This document shows, piece by piece, positions 30,158 through 39,885 of a stretch of 64,000 nucleotides of DNA; the stretch's first letter is position 1; each line of letters opens with the position of its first letter. The notes beneath the pieces were generated by a model, which did not search any database, was not told the origin of the DNA, and saw nothing but the letters and a program-made list of their open reading frames with translations. The stretch spans positions 682,001-746,000 of the forward strand of contig OW818676.1 of NCBI GenBank assembly GCA_942493235.1. Direction: 5' to 3'. Source of the DNA: ENR-C587 sp942493235 (GTDB lineage: Bacteria; Bacteroidota; Ignavibacteria; Kapaibacteriales; UBA2268). Both the position numbers and the translations under genes were made by a program.

Positions 30158-30706
30158 ATGAAACTGTTATCAATCAACTTTTTATTAGTTTTAGCATTAT
30201 TTAGTATTTTTGGTACTATGGATAATAATTATGTAAAATATGAGAAAAAATATTCCGAGCAATGGGTTGCCAGTCAGACATTTATTTATTATGCCAACAA
30301 TGGTTTTACCTACAATGGAAGTCCTAATAAAGGAGAACGCCATTTTACATATTCCAAAATATTTAGAAAATCTGTTGATGCCGGAAATGGGAAAATATTT
30401 AATTTTATTGTCGGAGATAATCCCGGAAATAATAAAATCACAGCCGATAAATTTACACTAGACCAAAAAACAAAAAATGGGAAAGTAATATATACTGCTC
30501 AATATGCCAATCAATTTGTCAATTATGCCGAAACATATATTGACCAGAAAATTAGCGATGGAATAATTACAGGTGCTGAAACTCACAAGGATAAACTAAA
30601 TGAATACTTGATTTATCGCAAATTATCTTGGTCAACTGATACAGTTACCAGAAGAAATAAAAGTGAAATTAGCTTTGAAACATACAAATTAACTGAAATA
30701 AAATAA
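30158..30706 (+). CDS. Small exported protein, unknown function
   Basis: A hydrophobic signal-like N-terminus (LLSINFLLVLALFSIFGTM) precedes ~160 polar residues rich in Tyr, Asn and Lys (YYANNGFTYNGSP, IFNFIVGDNPGNNK). No Cys and no recognised motif. A good ribosome site (AAAAGGA) precedes the ATG. It is followed after 82 bp by a small membrane protein on the same strand. I do not recognise the family; it may be accessory, like the gene before it. Confidence 0.65.
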   Translation: MKLLSINFLLVLALFSIFGTMDNNYVKYEKKYSEQWVASQTFIYYANNGFTYNGSPNKGERHFTYSKIFRKSVDAGNGKIFNFIVGDNPGNNKITADKFTLDQKTKNGKVIYTAQYANQFVNYAETYIDQKISDGIITGAETHKDKLNEYLIYRKLSWSTDTVTRRNKSEISFETYKLTEIK

Positions 30707-30788
30707 GGCTACTCTTAAAAACTCAAAAAATCAGAATATAAAAAAAATAAGCAAGTAATGAAAAATGAATATGATTGAATAGCAAACT

Positions 30789-31130
30789 ATGGATATATTA
30801 AAAATAATTGAGGAGGTCTATACTAAACCGAATATTATACTTTTTGTAGGGATAATGATGCCATTATTTGCATTAATTGTATCAATTTTATACTTGCAAC
30901 TTTATAGAAAATACAAAAAAGAAAAATATAAGAAACGCTGTGTGAGCAATTATTCAAATTTTCAAACATTTACGTTTTCTGCTTTCATACCAAGTCTGCT
31001 TATTTATAATTTTGGTTTTGTGATATATGAAAGCTATTGGTTTTTAGTTTTTTTAATTCCATATATTTATCTATCTATCAAATTTGACAAAGCCACAATG
31101 AAATATTTTAAGAAAATTACAGGATTATAA
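30789..31130 (+). CDS. Small membrane protein, unknown function
   Basis: 113 residues with three hydrophobic segments: IILFVGIMMPLFALIVSILY, a weaker middle one (FSAFIPSLLIYNFGFVIY), and YWFLVFLIPYIYLSI, separated by a very basic loop (RKYKKEKYKKRC). AGGAGG (30809) is inside the frame and not the start site. The positive-inside pattern is credible. I do not recognise it. Confidence 0.6.
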   Translation: MDILKIIEEVYTKPNIILFVGIMMPLFALIVSILYLQLYRKYKKEKYKKRCVSNYSNFQTFTFSAFIPSLLIYNFGFVIYESYWFLVFLIPYIYLSIKFDKATMKYFKKITGL

Positions 31131-31677
31131 AATATTAAATTTCATTTTCATTAGAAAAAGGGCTAACTAATTATTGCCATCAAATTGACAAAAAAAGGCT
31201 GTATTAAAAATACTTTCTATAGCAAGTAAAAGTTAGCTACAAAACTATAGAAATTTCAATTTCCATTTGTTCAAGAAGCTGACTAAAATTTGCTATTCAG
31301 AACCAAGTAGTAAATCCATATAAAGCTAAATGTTGAAAATTCCAGATTCTTCACTACACTCAGAATAGCTATTTGGAAGTATTATTACTTATTTTGACAA
31401 GAAATTGATAAGCACTTAGAAGTTTGAAAACTTTGAATACAAAACTGTAAATAAATATTATTGACTTTTGTAATATCCTTAGTAACTATTTACATAAATA
31501 TTTATTAGTGGTATAACTGTTATATAAAAAGGTATTTACTCAGTCTTTAAATCCTCAGGTAGATGCCAATATATATTGTCTTGTATTTAATGAAAAATTA
31601 TATTGATCCCAATATAAAAAGTTCCAAATTACAAGTCTAAAATATTCATATCTATAAAAATATATTATTGATATTTA
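31131..31677. other. Gap with a decayed composite element
   Basis: No gene. 31196-31430 resembles the element at 58126-58445: it has AGGCTGTATTAAAAA, AAGCTGACTAAAATTTGCTA, CCAGATTCTTCACTACACTC and GATAAGCACTTAGAAGTTT, the last also found in reverse at 58141-58163. It seems an old, decayed copy. Confidence 0.55.
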
Positions 31678-32577
31678 TTATCTTTTCACTATTTCTACAA
31701 CTAATTTATCCGGTCTTTTAGTGATTTTATTGGCAAGTAAATCTATGATTTTCCATAAAGGAAATGGAAGATATTTTAAAAAGATGTGCATTCTTAATTT
31801 CTCGAGATAGAAATTATTAGTCTTAGTGAATTGATAGTCTGCACTATCGGGAATATATTTCAGGAAATTCTGCTCGTTAAACGAGTGGATATGTGCATTT
31901 CTGGGAGTAGGTTTGTTGCAATGCACGCATAGATAATATTGGAGCTTTTCATTATACGGCGTAGTAATTATAAGCTTACCCCCGCTTTTCAAAGCTTTAT
32001 AAAGCGAGCTGATAAACAATTTCGGGTCGGCTACATGCTCGATAATTTCGGAAGCAATTATACAGTCAATACTATTGTCAATTAGAGGTAGATTGAAAGC
32101 GTCAGCGGTTAGTCCTAAGTGATTTATTGAATGAATCATTTTGTCAATTTTAACAGGATTAACTGATGATATATCTAAAGAAATTATTTTTTTATTTTTC
32201 GGAATAAAGTAATTTGCTACCCAACCCTTGCCACAGCCTACATCAAGCAGTAATTCGCTATTGGCAGGTACTTTACGGATAATTGTTTCTCGTAGATTAT
32301 TGTTTGCAAATACCGACGCACCGCATTCATACTCTGTAAAATAATCAAATAGCTCCGCATCGGTCTGATAATGCTCTAGGTAATTAAAATCTGTATTATG
32401 GTACTTATGTAAATCGGTTTGCTCGATAAATTGTTTAGATTTGGCAATTAATACAGGGACATTTTCTACAAGTTCGAAGCTGTCCCCCCTAATTTCGTCA
32501 AATAATTTATTATCTTGAAATGTCAATTTATTTTTAGAGTCCGGAGAGATTAATATATTTAATGCCCATTTCTCCAT
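31678..32577 (-). CDS. SAM-dependent methyltransferase with Trm112-like N-terminus
   Basis: I set the start at the ATG at 32577 (MEKWALNILISPDSKNKL), five bases after the sprA stop; a longer frame would overlap sprA. The N-terminal ~50 residues look like the small Trm112/UPF0434 domain (LISPDSKNKLTF, then FELVENVPVL). The class I methyltransferase follows, with LLDVGCGKGW as SAM-binding motif I, ISLDISS as motif II, and DCIIASEIIEHV as motif IV. CVHCNKP adds a possible zinc pair. Its substrate is unknown; quinone, lipid-linked sugar or surface glycan are all possible. Tight spacing implies translation coupled to sprA. Confidence 0.87.
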   Translation of the reverse strand: MEKWALNILISPDSKNKLTFQDNKLFDEIRGDSFELVENVPVLIAKSKQFIEQTDLHKYHNTDFNYLEHYQTDAELFDYFTEYECGASVFANNNLRETIIRKVPANSELLLDVGCGKGWVANYFIPKNKKIISLDISSVNPVKIDKMIHSINHLGLTADAFNLPLIDNSIDCIIASEIIEHVADPKLFISSLYKALKSGGKLIITTPYNEKLQYYLCVHCNKPTPRNAHIHSFNEQNFLKYIPDSADYQFTKTNNFYLEKLRMHIFLKYLPFPLWKIIDLLANKITKRPDKLVVEIVKR

Positions 32578-32581
32578 TTTA

Positions 32582-35500
32582 TTACCTGCCGCCGGAAAGT
32601 GAAACACGCAAGTCAAAGCCTACTTGAGTAGTAGTAAAACCGGGCGAACCTGCTCCTTCATTAAAAGTACCTTCGTAACGGAAGAATGCGGAGGCTCGAA
32701 CTTTGTTACTGATTGAATATGTGGCTCTTGGCTCAATTACTACTTGCTTATTGCCGTCTAAAGTGCTTCCGTCTTTAGAGTTTTCATCACTCATAACGTC
32801 GTAAGTAGCTCTCTTATTCATTTTAAATGAGGTTAACATACTTACCTCGAAATCATTTTTCAATATTAATCCGAATAATGGGAATTCAAATCCTTTCATA
32901 GTATAGCCGGCTTGCAGTTGAATTTCTTCGGTTGACTGCCTTGAAATAGTAGCTCTATTAGAAGCTGTTACCGAATAGGCATCGGTGGAATTCCATTTAA
33001 ATTGAGCATTAATTATCCCGTCTGTCTTTTTCTCATTTAAGGTAATATTAATGCCAATAAGTGGTGTAAATCCGGTCTGCACTTGCTGGCTCTGAACAGA
33101 TCTTCCATTATCGGTAATTTGAACTGCTTCAGTATATTTTGATTGATAGCTGTGCTCTATCGTAGCTTTTTTAACCCAATCGCCCCATAGACCCCATTTT
33201 TCAATTCCCTCCCAAGTAAGTTTCCAATTTAAAGCCGGCAAAAATTTACCTATTTTACCGCCGAAAATTGAAAATGCTTCTAATCCATTATGGAATGCAT
33301 CGGCAAGGGCATTTAATTTCTTTCTATTGCTAAGAATTGTATCCTGAACATTAGCATCTATTTTCTTTTCTTCCTCTCTATATATTTTAATAACATTTTC
33401 AATATTGTTATTAAATAAATTTAAGCCAAAGAAAGAAGGCATAGATAAATATGTTCTGGTAAATGATTCCATAGCAAGTACATTTGTAAACGATGGAATA
33501 CCCATACTGTCTGTAATTACGGTCTGATTCCTGTTATAGCCGAGGTCTGTACCCCAGTTCAAATCTAAAGTAGCCCCGGGCCATAGCTTACGAGATGTCC
33601 GAGCTTCTAATGTGCTTTTTTGATTAAAATTATCTTGAAATACTCCGTTAGCAGGTCTTAATCCTGCATGAGTATCAAACCCGAAGTATGGAAATTTATC
33701 TGAACTGACAAAATTAGCTCCACCGTGTGGATTTGAAATTAAACCTAATTGATATAGTGCATTTGGTCCCCACATGTTCTCATTATTCATGCCGACTGCT
33801 CCACGCCAGAAATTAGTATAGCCGGAGCCACCGAATACGCCGGGATTAGATGATGCGTTTGTCTGATTAAATGTAATATCTAACTTTTCAAAATCAAAGA
33901 ATATCTCTCTAAATACATCGCCTACCATAGCCAATACTCCCGGGCTGGCAGAAAGAATCGAATCCTTACCGCCTTTGCCCTTAATAGGAGGCGGGGGTGC
34001 ACCTACTCCAAGCAATGATTCGCCGATTTGTTTAAGTTTGAATCCTAATTTGAAATTTATTGTATTATTGAAGCTTGCGGTTTTTGCTTTATCCGAATAC
34101 TCGGGGTCAGGATTAATAGGATTAGTCCAGTTATAATTAGTCATAAAACTACCGCTCATATCAACAAATTTACTAAAAGTATTGCCGAATGGGAGTCTCG
34201 GAGTGATTTTCAAAGTAAAAGTCTGATTGTGCATATTGTCATCACCCAGATTAAGAAGTTTACCATCATTAAACAGTATCTGCTTAGTTAGTTCGCTACC
34301 AGATCTCTGCACTCCATTATTATCTAATTCCCAAGGCACTAAAGTAGAAGATGTATTGGTTTTATAATCAATCATAGGGTTGATAAATGCACCCTCACTG
34401 ATTTTCCATGAAAACTCTGATTGTCTTTCTACTGCAAAATTTCTGATTACCGGGCTTGGAACAGATAAATATCTGGATTTCTCTGTAATTCTTGAACGAT
34501 TCATCGATAGTGTCGATGAAAATGTAGTTGGTAAAAAGTTTAATTTCCAATCACTATATGTACCGATTATAAACGCGTCCTTGCTTATACCATTTAGCGG
34601 GCTGATGGTCGCTACTGCCGGAATATTGACAGAATATTGAGCATTGAAACGCCACTGCCAGTTAAATTTCTCTTCTACATTAGGATTTCTTTCCCACTCT
34701 TGGCTATAGGCATAGCTAAGCACTACCCTATTTACAGTTTCTTTTATTAGCCATGAATTAACCGGTATTCCGAATTTAAAACCTTGTATTGCCCAACTGT
34801 CGCTTACTCTAATTGTTTCCGAACGCTTACGAATGCCGTCAGCTAATGCACGGGCATCTTCCTCACTTAAACCATTTAATATTGCATTTCTGTATGTTGA
34901 CTGTTCGGCAGCTTTAACACTGATATCACTATTTGAAACAAACTCCGGTTTTTCAGCAACTTCTGCGTGGGTATATGATATTGGAATTTTCATCTCTTTA
35001 AATGATGCTGGTGCGAACTTCTCTCCATTACCGGTAACAGACACCGACCAATTTGTAGAATTAGTTCTATCTCCAAATCGTTCTTCTAATTTATGGAAAT
35101 TAGGAGTACTGTGCGAAATGCTCGCATTTACTGTCGCTAAGTCGGCTAGTTTTAAATCAGCATTGGCAACTGCCGCCCAGTCTGCTTTATCTTCAGGGCT
35201 AAGCAGCCTAAGCTCATCTATCCACATCGTAGTAGTTAATTCATTGGGATACTGATTTGCTGAATTATGAATACCAAATCCGACAAATTGAACTTTTGTA
35301 AGTACCGGATTGCCACGTACTGCATATATAGCATTCGGATTACCGGTTACCGGATATTCCATTCTTCTTAGAGTGCCAAGCGAATCTCTTAATTGCTTGA
35401 TTGCTGTCAATTGGTCTCTGTCAATTTCGATATTTTGCCAACCTCTATATAGAGGAACTCTGTATTCGTAATAGTTCATTGAGTCAATACCAAAACGAAC

Positions 35501-38500
35501 AAAGGAATATGCTTTTGGTTTTTCGCCTTCTATTGGCATCGAGCCATCACCGTGAACAAAGAACTTCAAATATTTATAGTAGAACATGTCCATTTGACGA
35601 AAATATCTGACTGCAAGTCTTTCTTCACTATACTTTAAATTCTTTACCGATAATGATAAAGATTGCTCGTTTACTTTTAATTCTTTATTTGGGTCACTAT
35701 TATATTTAGTAGGTGCTTTTACTCCCGGAGGCATAGAATAGTAAACCGGTGAGCCGCTGTTTTCTTCTACATTCACAAAAGACACGGACATAGTCGAATC
35801 ATCACTATTTATTCCTGACTGAATATTATTAATTCTTTGCCAGTATGAACCTAATAATTTCCATTCCGCAACTTCGCCTTTGAATATACCACCTTGGAAT
35901 CTTACTCTTACATATTGTATATTCGAGAACAACGGATTACCAACCTTATTAACAGGTTTACGAATTGGCACTCTATATAAATACCAGCCTTTATCTTCGT
36001 TACCACCGACTATCTGCGGGTTCTTTGTCGGGTCAGGCTCTAAATTTACTTCATAAGTAAAATAGTCGTCTGCGGTAGAAACTGACTGACCATTATTTTT
36101 ATTTAAAATTTCTGTATCAGGGAATTGACCGGCTTCGGATAAAGTAGAATTCCCTTGATAATTGTTATACCCGCCAAAATCGTCTTCATCTCTATTGTCA
36201 TCATTTTTATTAAAATCAAAATAATAGTCATCTTTAGCAGGGTCATTTTCTAAATTCAATGGGTATGGATATCCTCTTTCTTTTTCAGCTGTATTGTCCA
36301 TAGCATCAATACCAAGGTCTTCGCCTGCATCAATAATATTATTAGGTATTTTATTAGCCTCTGTAATGCCATCTTCAGTATCTAAAGCTCCATTAAATAT
36401 CACATCTTCGCTAATTTGACCCAAATCAATATACATCTTTGTTTTTCCGGGTTCCCATTGGTTTATTTTCATCATTATATCAATAAATTCGATATTATCA
36501 GTATCAAAATTTGTATTGAATGCAGATAATAATCTTTGGAAACCACCCCAAATTCTTTTACGATTATCAGGATTACGGCTAAATTGATTATTAGGGTCAA
36601 ACTGGGGATTTAATGAATCAATAAATTCAGGATTTTTATTATATATACCTCTTACATCCGGGTCAAATTTAATATAAAAACCTGATATATTTGAATTTCC
36701 GCTCGTTGTTTCTCTGTCAGGATACGGGTCTTTAACCGATATTCGCGGATAAGCGTATTGATACCATGAAGTCTTTGCTTTGTAATTTGTAATTAACGAA
36801 GAGTCCGTACTTATTGACGGGTCTTTGGGGGGTGAAGCATGAGTCCATTGTAATGCAGACATACCAAGGGGTATATATCTCTGCGACCCTTCAAAATCAT
36901 CTATATACACTACAGGCTGATTATTATCGGAACTTACATCGGATAATCTTTTATTCGGAGTTGGAATTGTCATCGCCCACTCGCCGCGAATCGAAAATGA
37001 CGATTGAGCCTTGGTATCATAAAACGGTAAATAATCTAATGCTTTTGTTAGCCATGGTGTCTCAAGATTAGTTTTCATATCAAAACCAATCATTGTGTTT
37101 GATAATGGTTCTTCTCCAAGCCTTGCTCTTTCTTGCGGAGAAGACTGGTCATAATTCATTATTGTAAACCCTAAGCTCGTATTTAATTCCCGAGTCTTAA
37201 ATAGCTGATAGTCCGCCCGTAGTCCAAGTAAAGTCTTTGTAGAGATATTAAATATATCCTGTTGCTCGAATTCAATTCTTAAATTTGCATTGGGTAGCGA
37301 CGCACGCGGATTTAACAAAGTTACTATACCCGAATATGTATCTACCAAAAAATCCTGATATTCTTTAAGTTCAGAACCATCTAAATACACTTTTACTGAG
37401 TTTTGAGCAAGATTAAAATAGCCCAATGCTATTCTATTGGTTGCTTTGCCGGTAACTTCTCCGGAAATTACAAACCTATCTCTTGCTGTGTTTAATTTTG
37501 CCACATCATAAGTAGTGTCATAAACATCTTTATATATATATTTATCTGCTAATTGAGGAGTTCCCATTTTGTCAAAATATTTTATTATTCCATCTACAAA
37601 TGGTTTCCTGCTCGGAAAAACAATTTCGCCCCTTTGAGCATTAAAAAATGGAGGTACCATGTCAAACTGTCCGTCGCTTGGAGTTTGTCCGGCATTGTTT
37701 GTCTGGTCAACACTGAAAATAGTAACTAATTTATCTTTTGCGTCGGTTAATACATCAACCGAATCATTTGTTTGATTGTAATACCATAGCCCGATTTTTG
37801 TGTCAGTCGTATTTACATTAGATGCGTTTATTGAATATATATTCTTCATCTGCCTGTTCCATAGGGTTTTAAAACCAGGCTGCATATTAGGTCTATAGAT
37901 TAATTTTAAAACTAAAGTATCAGTTCCGGTTTTTGAATCTGCTGAAAGCGTACCATAATAAATATCGTCGTCAGGAGAAGTAGTTTCACCTTCTATTCTA
38001 TACCCGACAGCATAATACCTATCGTTACGCATACTATATATGGATACAGTACCGAGATTCCTATCTACTTTATATCTTGAGGAATCTAACTTCATGAAAT
38101 TTCCACGCTCAATTTCTCCGGCAATCGAATATGCACGCTTAATATTTTCGTCATATCTTTCTCCATTCATTAACATCTTACCGGGCAGATTTGCGTAAGC
38201 TATAGATTTTGCCGATATTGGATTATTTAACGGATCTGCCGATGCTTCCCAAACTTCAAAATCTCCCTTTATTCTATAATAAGAAGCATTTCTGGTATTT
38301 GGGTATGTAGGGGTTACCGACTTGAAATAATCATCATATATGGCAAAATACACAGTATCGACAAAGAAATTATATTTTGTATAGTCATAAGCATGAATTG
38401 AAAACGGTTGCTTGCTTGAACCGCCTTTTACATCAACTGTCTTTTTTTCACCCCTTTTTTGAGAAGCAATCGTTTTTAAAAATAATGGTCCAAATTGAAA

Positions 38501-39469
38501 GTCCGCTCTTACTCCGAAAAGTGATTGACTGCCGCTTATCAATGATGATTGAGTCGGCAATGTTACATTTCCAACCTCAATCAATTTGATAATATCATCG
38601 TCTTCGCCTTCATATCCGATTTTAAATTTATTTTCAAACTCCGAAGTTCTTCTCGTGTTCCAGTCAGTCGATAGTTTTAATTTATCACCGATACCGCCAC
38701 TTATTATTAGCTTAATGTCTTGTGAAAATACTGGGCTGGACTGTGTCTGACCAAACTGCGATACAGAACCTAAGTTCTGCGAATCCCATCTCCAGCCTAA
38801 CCTTAAATTCAGTTCACCCTGTACATTTATATTTATTGTTGGTTTTCCAAATAAGTTTAATACGGGATTAGGCGGCAGCGGAATAGTTAGACCGGTCGAA
38901 GCATTTATCATTTTTGTAAGGTCGCCGTCGGTCAATGCCTTTTTTAAATCATAATTTGAACTAATTGAATCCCATAGCTGAGTTTGCAAATTCTTTTTTC
39001 GTATATTTAAATATTCATCTATAGAAATTTCATAAGGCTCATTAATCAAAGTCGAATCAACATAGTAATTTGTAGTTAATTTATTTAATGACGAATCAAT
39101 TTGATAATCTTGATTGTAGTTTTCCGGCATCGACTGATTCAGTGGATTGTATTTTGGGTTGTCAAAGCCAAACCTACGAATTGGTGCAGGACGCATAAAT
39201 ACAGGTTCGAATATTTCAGTTTTAGTCGTATCCATATCGATTTCTAAATCTGGGCTTCCAAACATCATCATATAAAATAATGGTAATTGGCTATACAAAT
39301 TATAAAACTGTAATCGATTAAAATCAAAATACTTATAATTATGATATTTATTTGGTGCAGAGGCTGAATTGTCGCTTTGTGCTTGCAATTCAGTATTTGA
39401 CGCAAGATACACTAATCCTATCAGTGCTACTAAAATAGCTTTCGCTCTTGAGCTAATTTTTTTAAACAT
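32582..39469 (-). CDS. sprA: Cell-surface protein SprA/Sov, T9SS outer-membrane translocon
   Basis: At 2295 residues this is the expected size of SprA (Sov), the giant 36-stranded outer-membrane barrel that passes folded cargo across the outer membrane in type IX secretion. A signal peptide (MFKKISSRAKAILVALIGLV, then ELQAQ) is followed by regions typical of the family: LNPNPVLNLFGKPTI-like N-terminal strands, VYIDDFEGSQRYIPL (a signature segment), long runs of alternating hydrophobic strands (for example SVSVTGNGEKFAP), and a C-terminal closing strand ending FDLRVSLSGGR. The gene is intact. The two CTD-bearing proteins in this window (29302, 54120) are its likely cargo. Other T9SS genes are not in the window. 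Confidence 0.95.
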   Translation of the reverse strand: MFKKISSRAKAILVALIGLVYLASNTELQAQSDNSASAPNKYHNYKYFDFNRLQFYNLYSQLPLFYMMMFGSPDLEIDMDTTKTEIFEPVFMRPAPIRRFGFDNPKYNPLNQSMPENYNQDYQIDSSLNKLTTNYYVDSTLINEPYEISIDEYLNIRKKNLQTQLWDSISSNYDLKKALTDGDLTKMINASTGLTIPLPPNPVLNLFGKPTININVQGELNLRLGWRWDSQNLGSVSQFGQTQSSPVFSQDIKLIISGGIGDKLKLSTDWNTRRTSEFENKFKIGYEGEDDDIIKLIEVGNVTLPTQSSLISGSQSLFGVRADFQFGPLFLKTIASQKRGEKKTVDVKGGSSKQPFSIHAYDYTKYNFFVDTVYFAIYDDYFKSVTPTYPNTRNASYYRIKGDFEVWEASADPLNNPISAKSIAYANLPGKMLMNGERYDENIKRAYSIAGEIERGNFMKLDSSRYKVDRNLGTVSIYSMRNDRYYAVGYRIEGETTSPDDDIYYGTLSADSKTGTDTLVLKLIYRPNMQPGFKTLWNRQMKNIYSINASNVNTTDTKIGLWYYNQTNDSVDVLTDAKDKLVTIFSVDQTNNAGQTPSDGQFDMVPPFFNAQRGEIVFPSRKPFVDGIIKYFDKMGTPQLADKYIYKDVYDTTYDVAKLNTARDRFVISGEVTGKATNRIALGYFNLAQNSVKVYLDGSELKEYQDFLVDTYSGIVTLLNPRASLPNANLRIEFEQQDIFNISTKTLLGLRADYQLFKTRELNTSLGFTIMNYDQSSPQERARLGEEPLSNTMIGFDMKTNLETPWLTKALDYLPFYDTKAQSSFSIRGEWAMTIPTPNKRLSDVSSDNNQPVVYIDDFEGSQRYIPLGMSALQWTHASPPKDPSISTDSSLITNYKAKTSWYQYAYPRISVKDPYPDRETTSGNSNISGFYIKFDPDVRGIYNKNPEFIDSLNPQFDPNNQFSRNPDNRKRIWGGFQRLLSAFNTNFDTDNIEFIDIMMKINQWEPGKTKMYIDLGQISEDVIFNGALDTEDGITEANKIPNNIIDAGEDLGIDAMDNTAEKERGYPYPLNLENDPAKDDYYFDFNKNDDNRDEDDFGGYNNYQGNSTLSEAGQFPDTEILNKNNGQSVSTADDYFTYEVNLEPDPTKNPQIVGGNEDKGWYLYRVPIRKPVNKVGNPLFSNIQYVRVRFQGGIFKGEVAEWKLLGSYWQRINNIQSGINSDDSTMSVSFVNVEENSGSPVYYSMPPGVKAPTKYNSDPNKELKVNEQSLSLSVKNLKYSEERLAVRYFRQMDMFYYKYLKFFVHGDGSMPIEGEKPKAYSFVRFGIDSMNYYEYRVPLYRGWQNIEIDRDQLTAIKQLRDSLGTLRRMEYPVTGNPNAIYAVRGNPVLTKVQFVGFGIHNSANQYPNELTTTMWIDELRLLSPEDKADWAAVANADLKLADLATVNASISHSTPNFHKLEERFGDRTNSTNWSVSVTGNGEKFAPASFKEMKIPISYTHAEVAEKPEFVSNSDISVKAAEQSTYRNAILNGLSEEDARALADGIRKRSETIRVSDSWAIQGFKFGIPVNSWLIKETVNRVVLSYAYSQEWERNPNVEEKFNWQWRFNAQYSVNIPAVATISPLNGISKDAFIIGTYSDWKLNFLPTTFSSTLSMNRSRITEKSRYLSVPSPVIRNFAVERQSEFSWKISEGAFINPMIDYKTNTSSTLVPWELDNNGVQRSGSELTKQILFNDGKLLNLGDDNMHNQTFTLKITPRLPFGNTFSKFVDMSGSFMTNYNWTNPINPDPEYSDKAKTASFNNTINFKLGFKLKQIGESLLGVGAPPPPIKGKGGKDSILSASPGVLAMVGDVFREIFFDFEKLDITFNQTNASSNPGVFGGSGYTNFWRGAVGMNNENMWGPNALYQLGLISNPHGGANFVSSDKFPYFGFDTHAGLRPANGVFQDNFNQKSTLEARTSRKLWPGATLDLNWGTDLGYNRNQTVITDSMGIPSFTNVLAMESFTRTYLSMPSFFGLNLFNNNIENVIKIYREEEKKIDANVQDTILSNRKKLNALADAFHNGLEAFSIFGGKIGKFLPALNWKLTWEGIEKWGLWGDWVKKATIEHSYQSKYTEAVQITDNGRSVQSQQVQTGFTPLIGINITLNEKKTDGIINAQFKWNSTDAYSVTASNRATISRQSTEEIQLQAGYTMKGFEFPLFGLILKNDFEVSMLTSFKMNKRATYDVMSDENSKDGSTLDGNKQVVIEPRATYSISNKVRASAFFRYEGTFNEGAGSPGFTTTQVGFDLRVSLSGGR

Positions 39470-39885
39470 CTAATTCTTTTGTTTAATTATGGATAATTCC
39501 AATTAAGTAAACTACATCTATAACAAATTCCCCAAAAATGAATTTGCTCAAACTATGAAATTAAGGAATTTTTTTTAAATATTGAGCATAAATTATGACT
39601 TTATTCAATTATTTTCCATATTTTCATAGACTATTTAAAAAGATGTAAGCAATTTACTTATAATTATTCTCAATAATTTCGACAAATTTTGCTTGATTAA
39701 TTGGGACGATTTATATTTTAGTTTATTTTCTATTATTATATTTGTATAAGTATTTTTCTCTATTTGCTGTCTTAAGATTATGACAATCTAATTTTTTAAA
39801 TAATATACAATTGGATATTTTTTAGCATTGATTGCCGTATTTGAGCTTTTATTCCAAACACTTATGAAAACATTTGTTATTCATA
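39470..39885. other. AT-rich gap between sprA and a histidine kinase gene
   Basis: No gene, repeat or clear terminator is seen. It must carry the sprA promoter, but I cannot place it with confidence. Confidence 0.5.

Noticed and set aside
32578..32616. N-terminal extension of the methyltransferase into sprA
   Set aside because: It would overlap the end of sprA, and the domain begins at MEKWALNIL.
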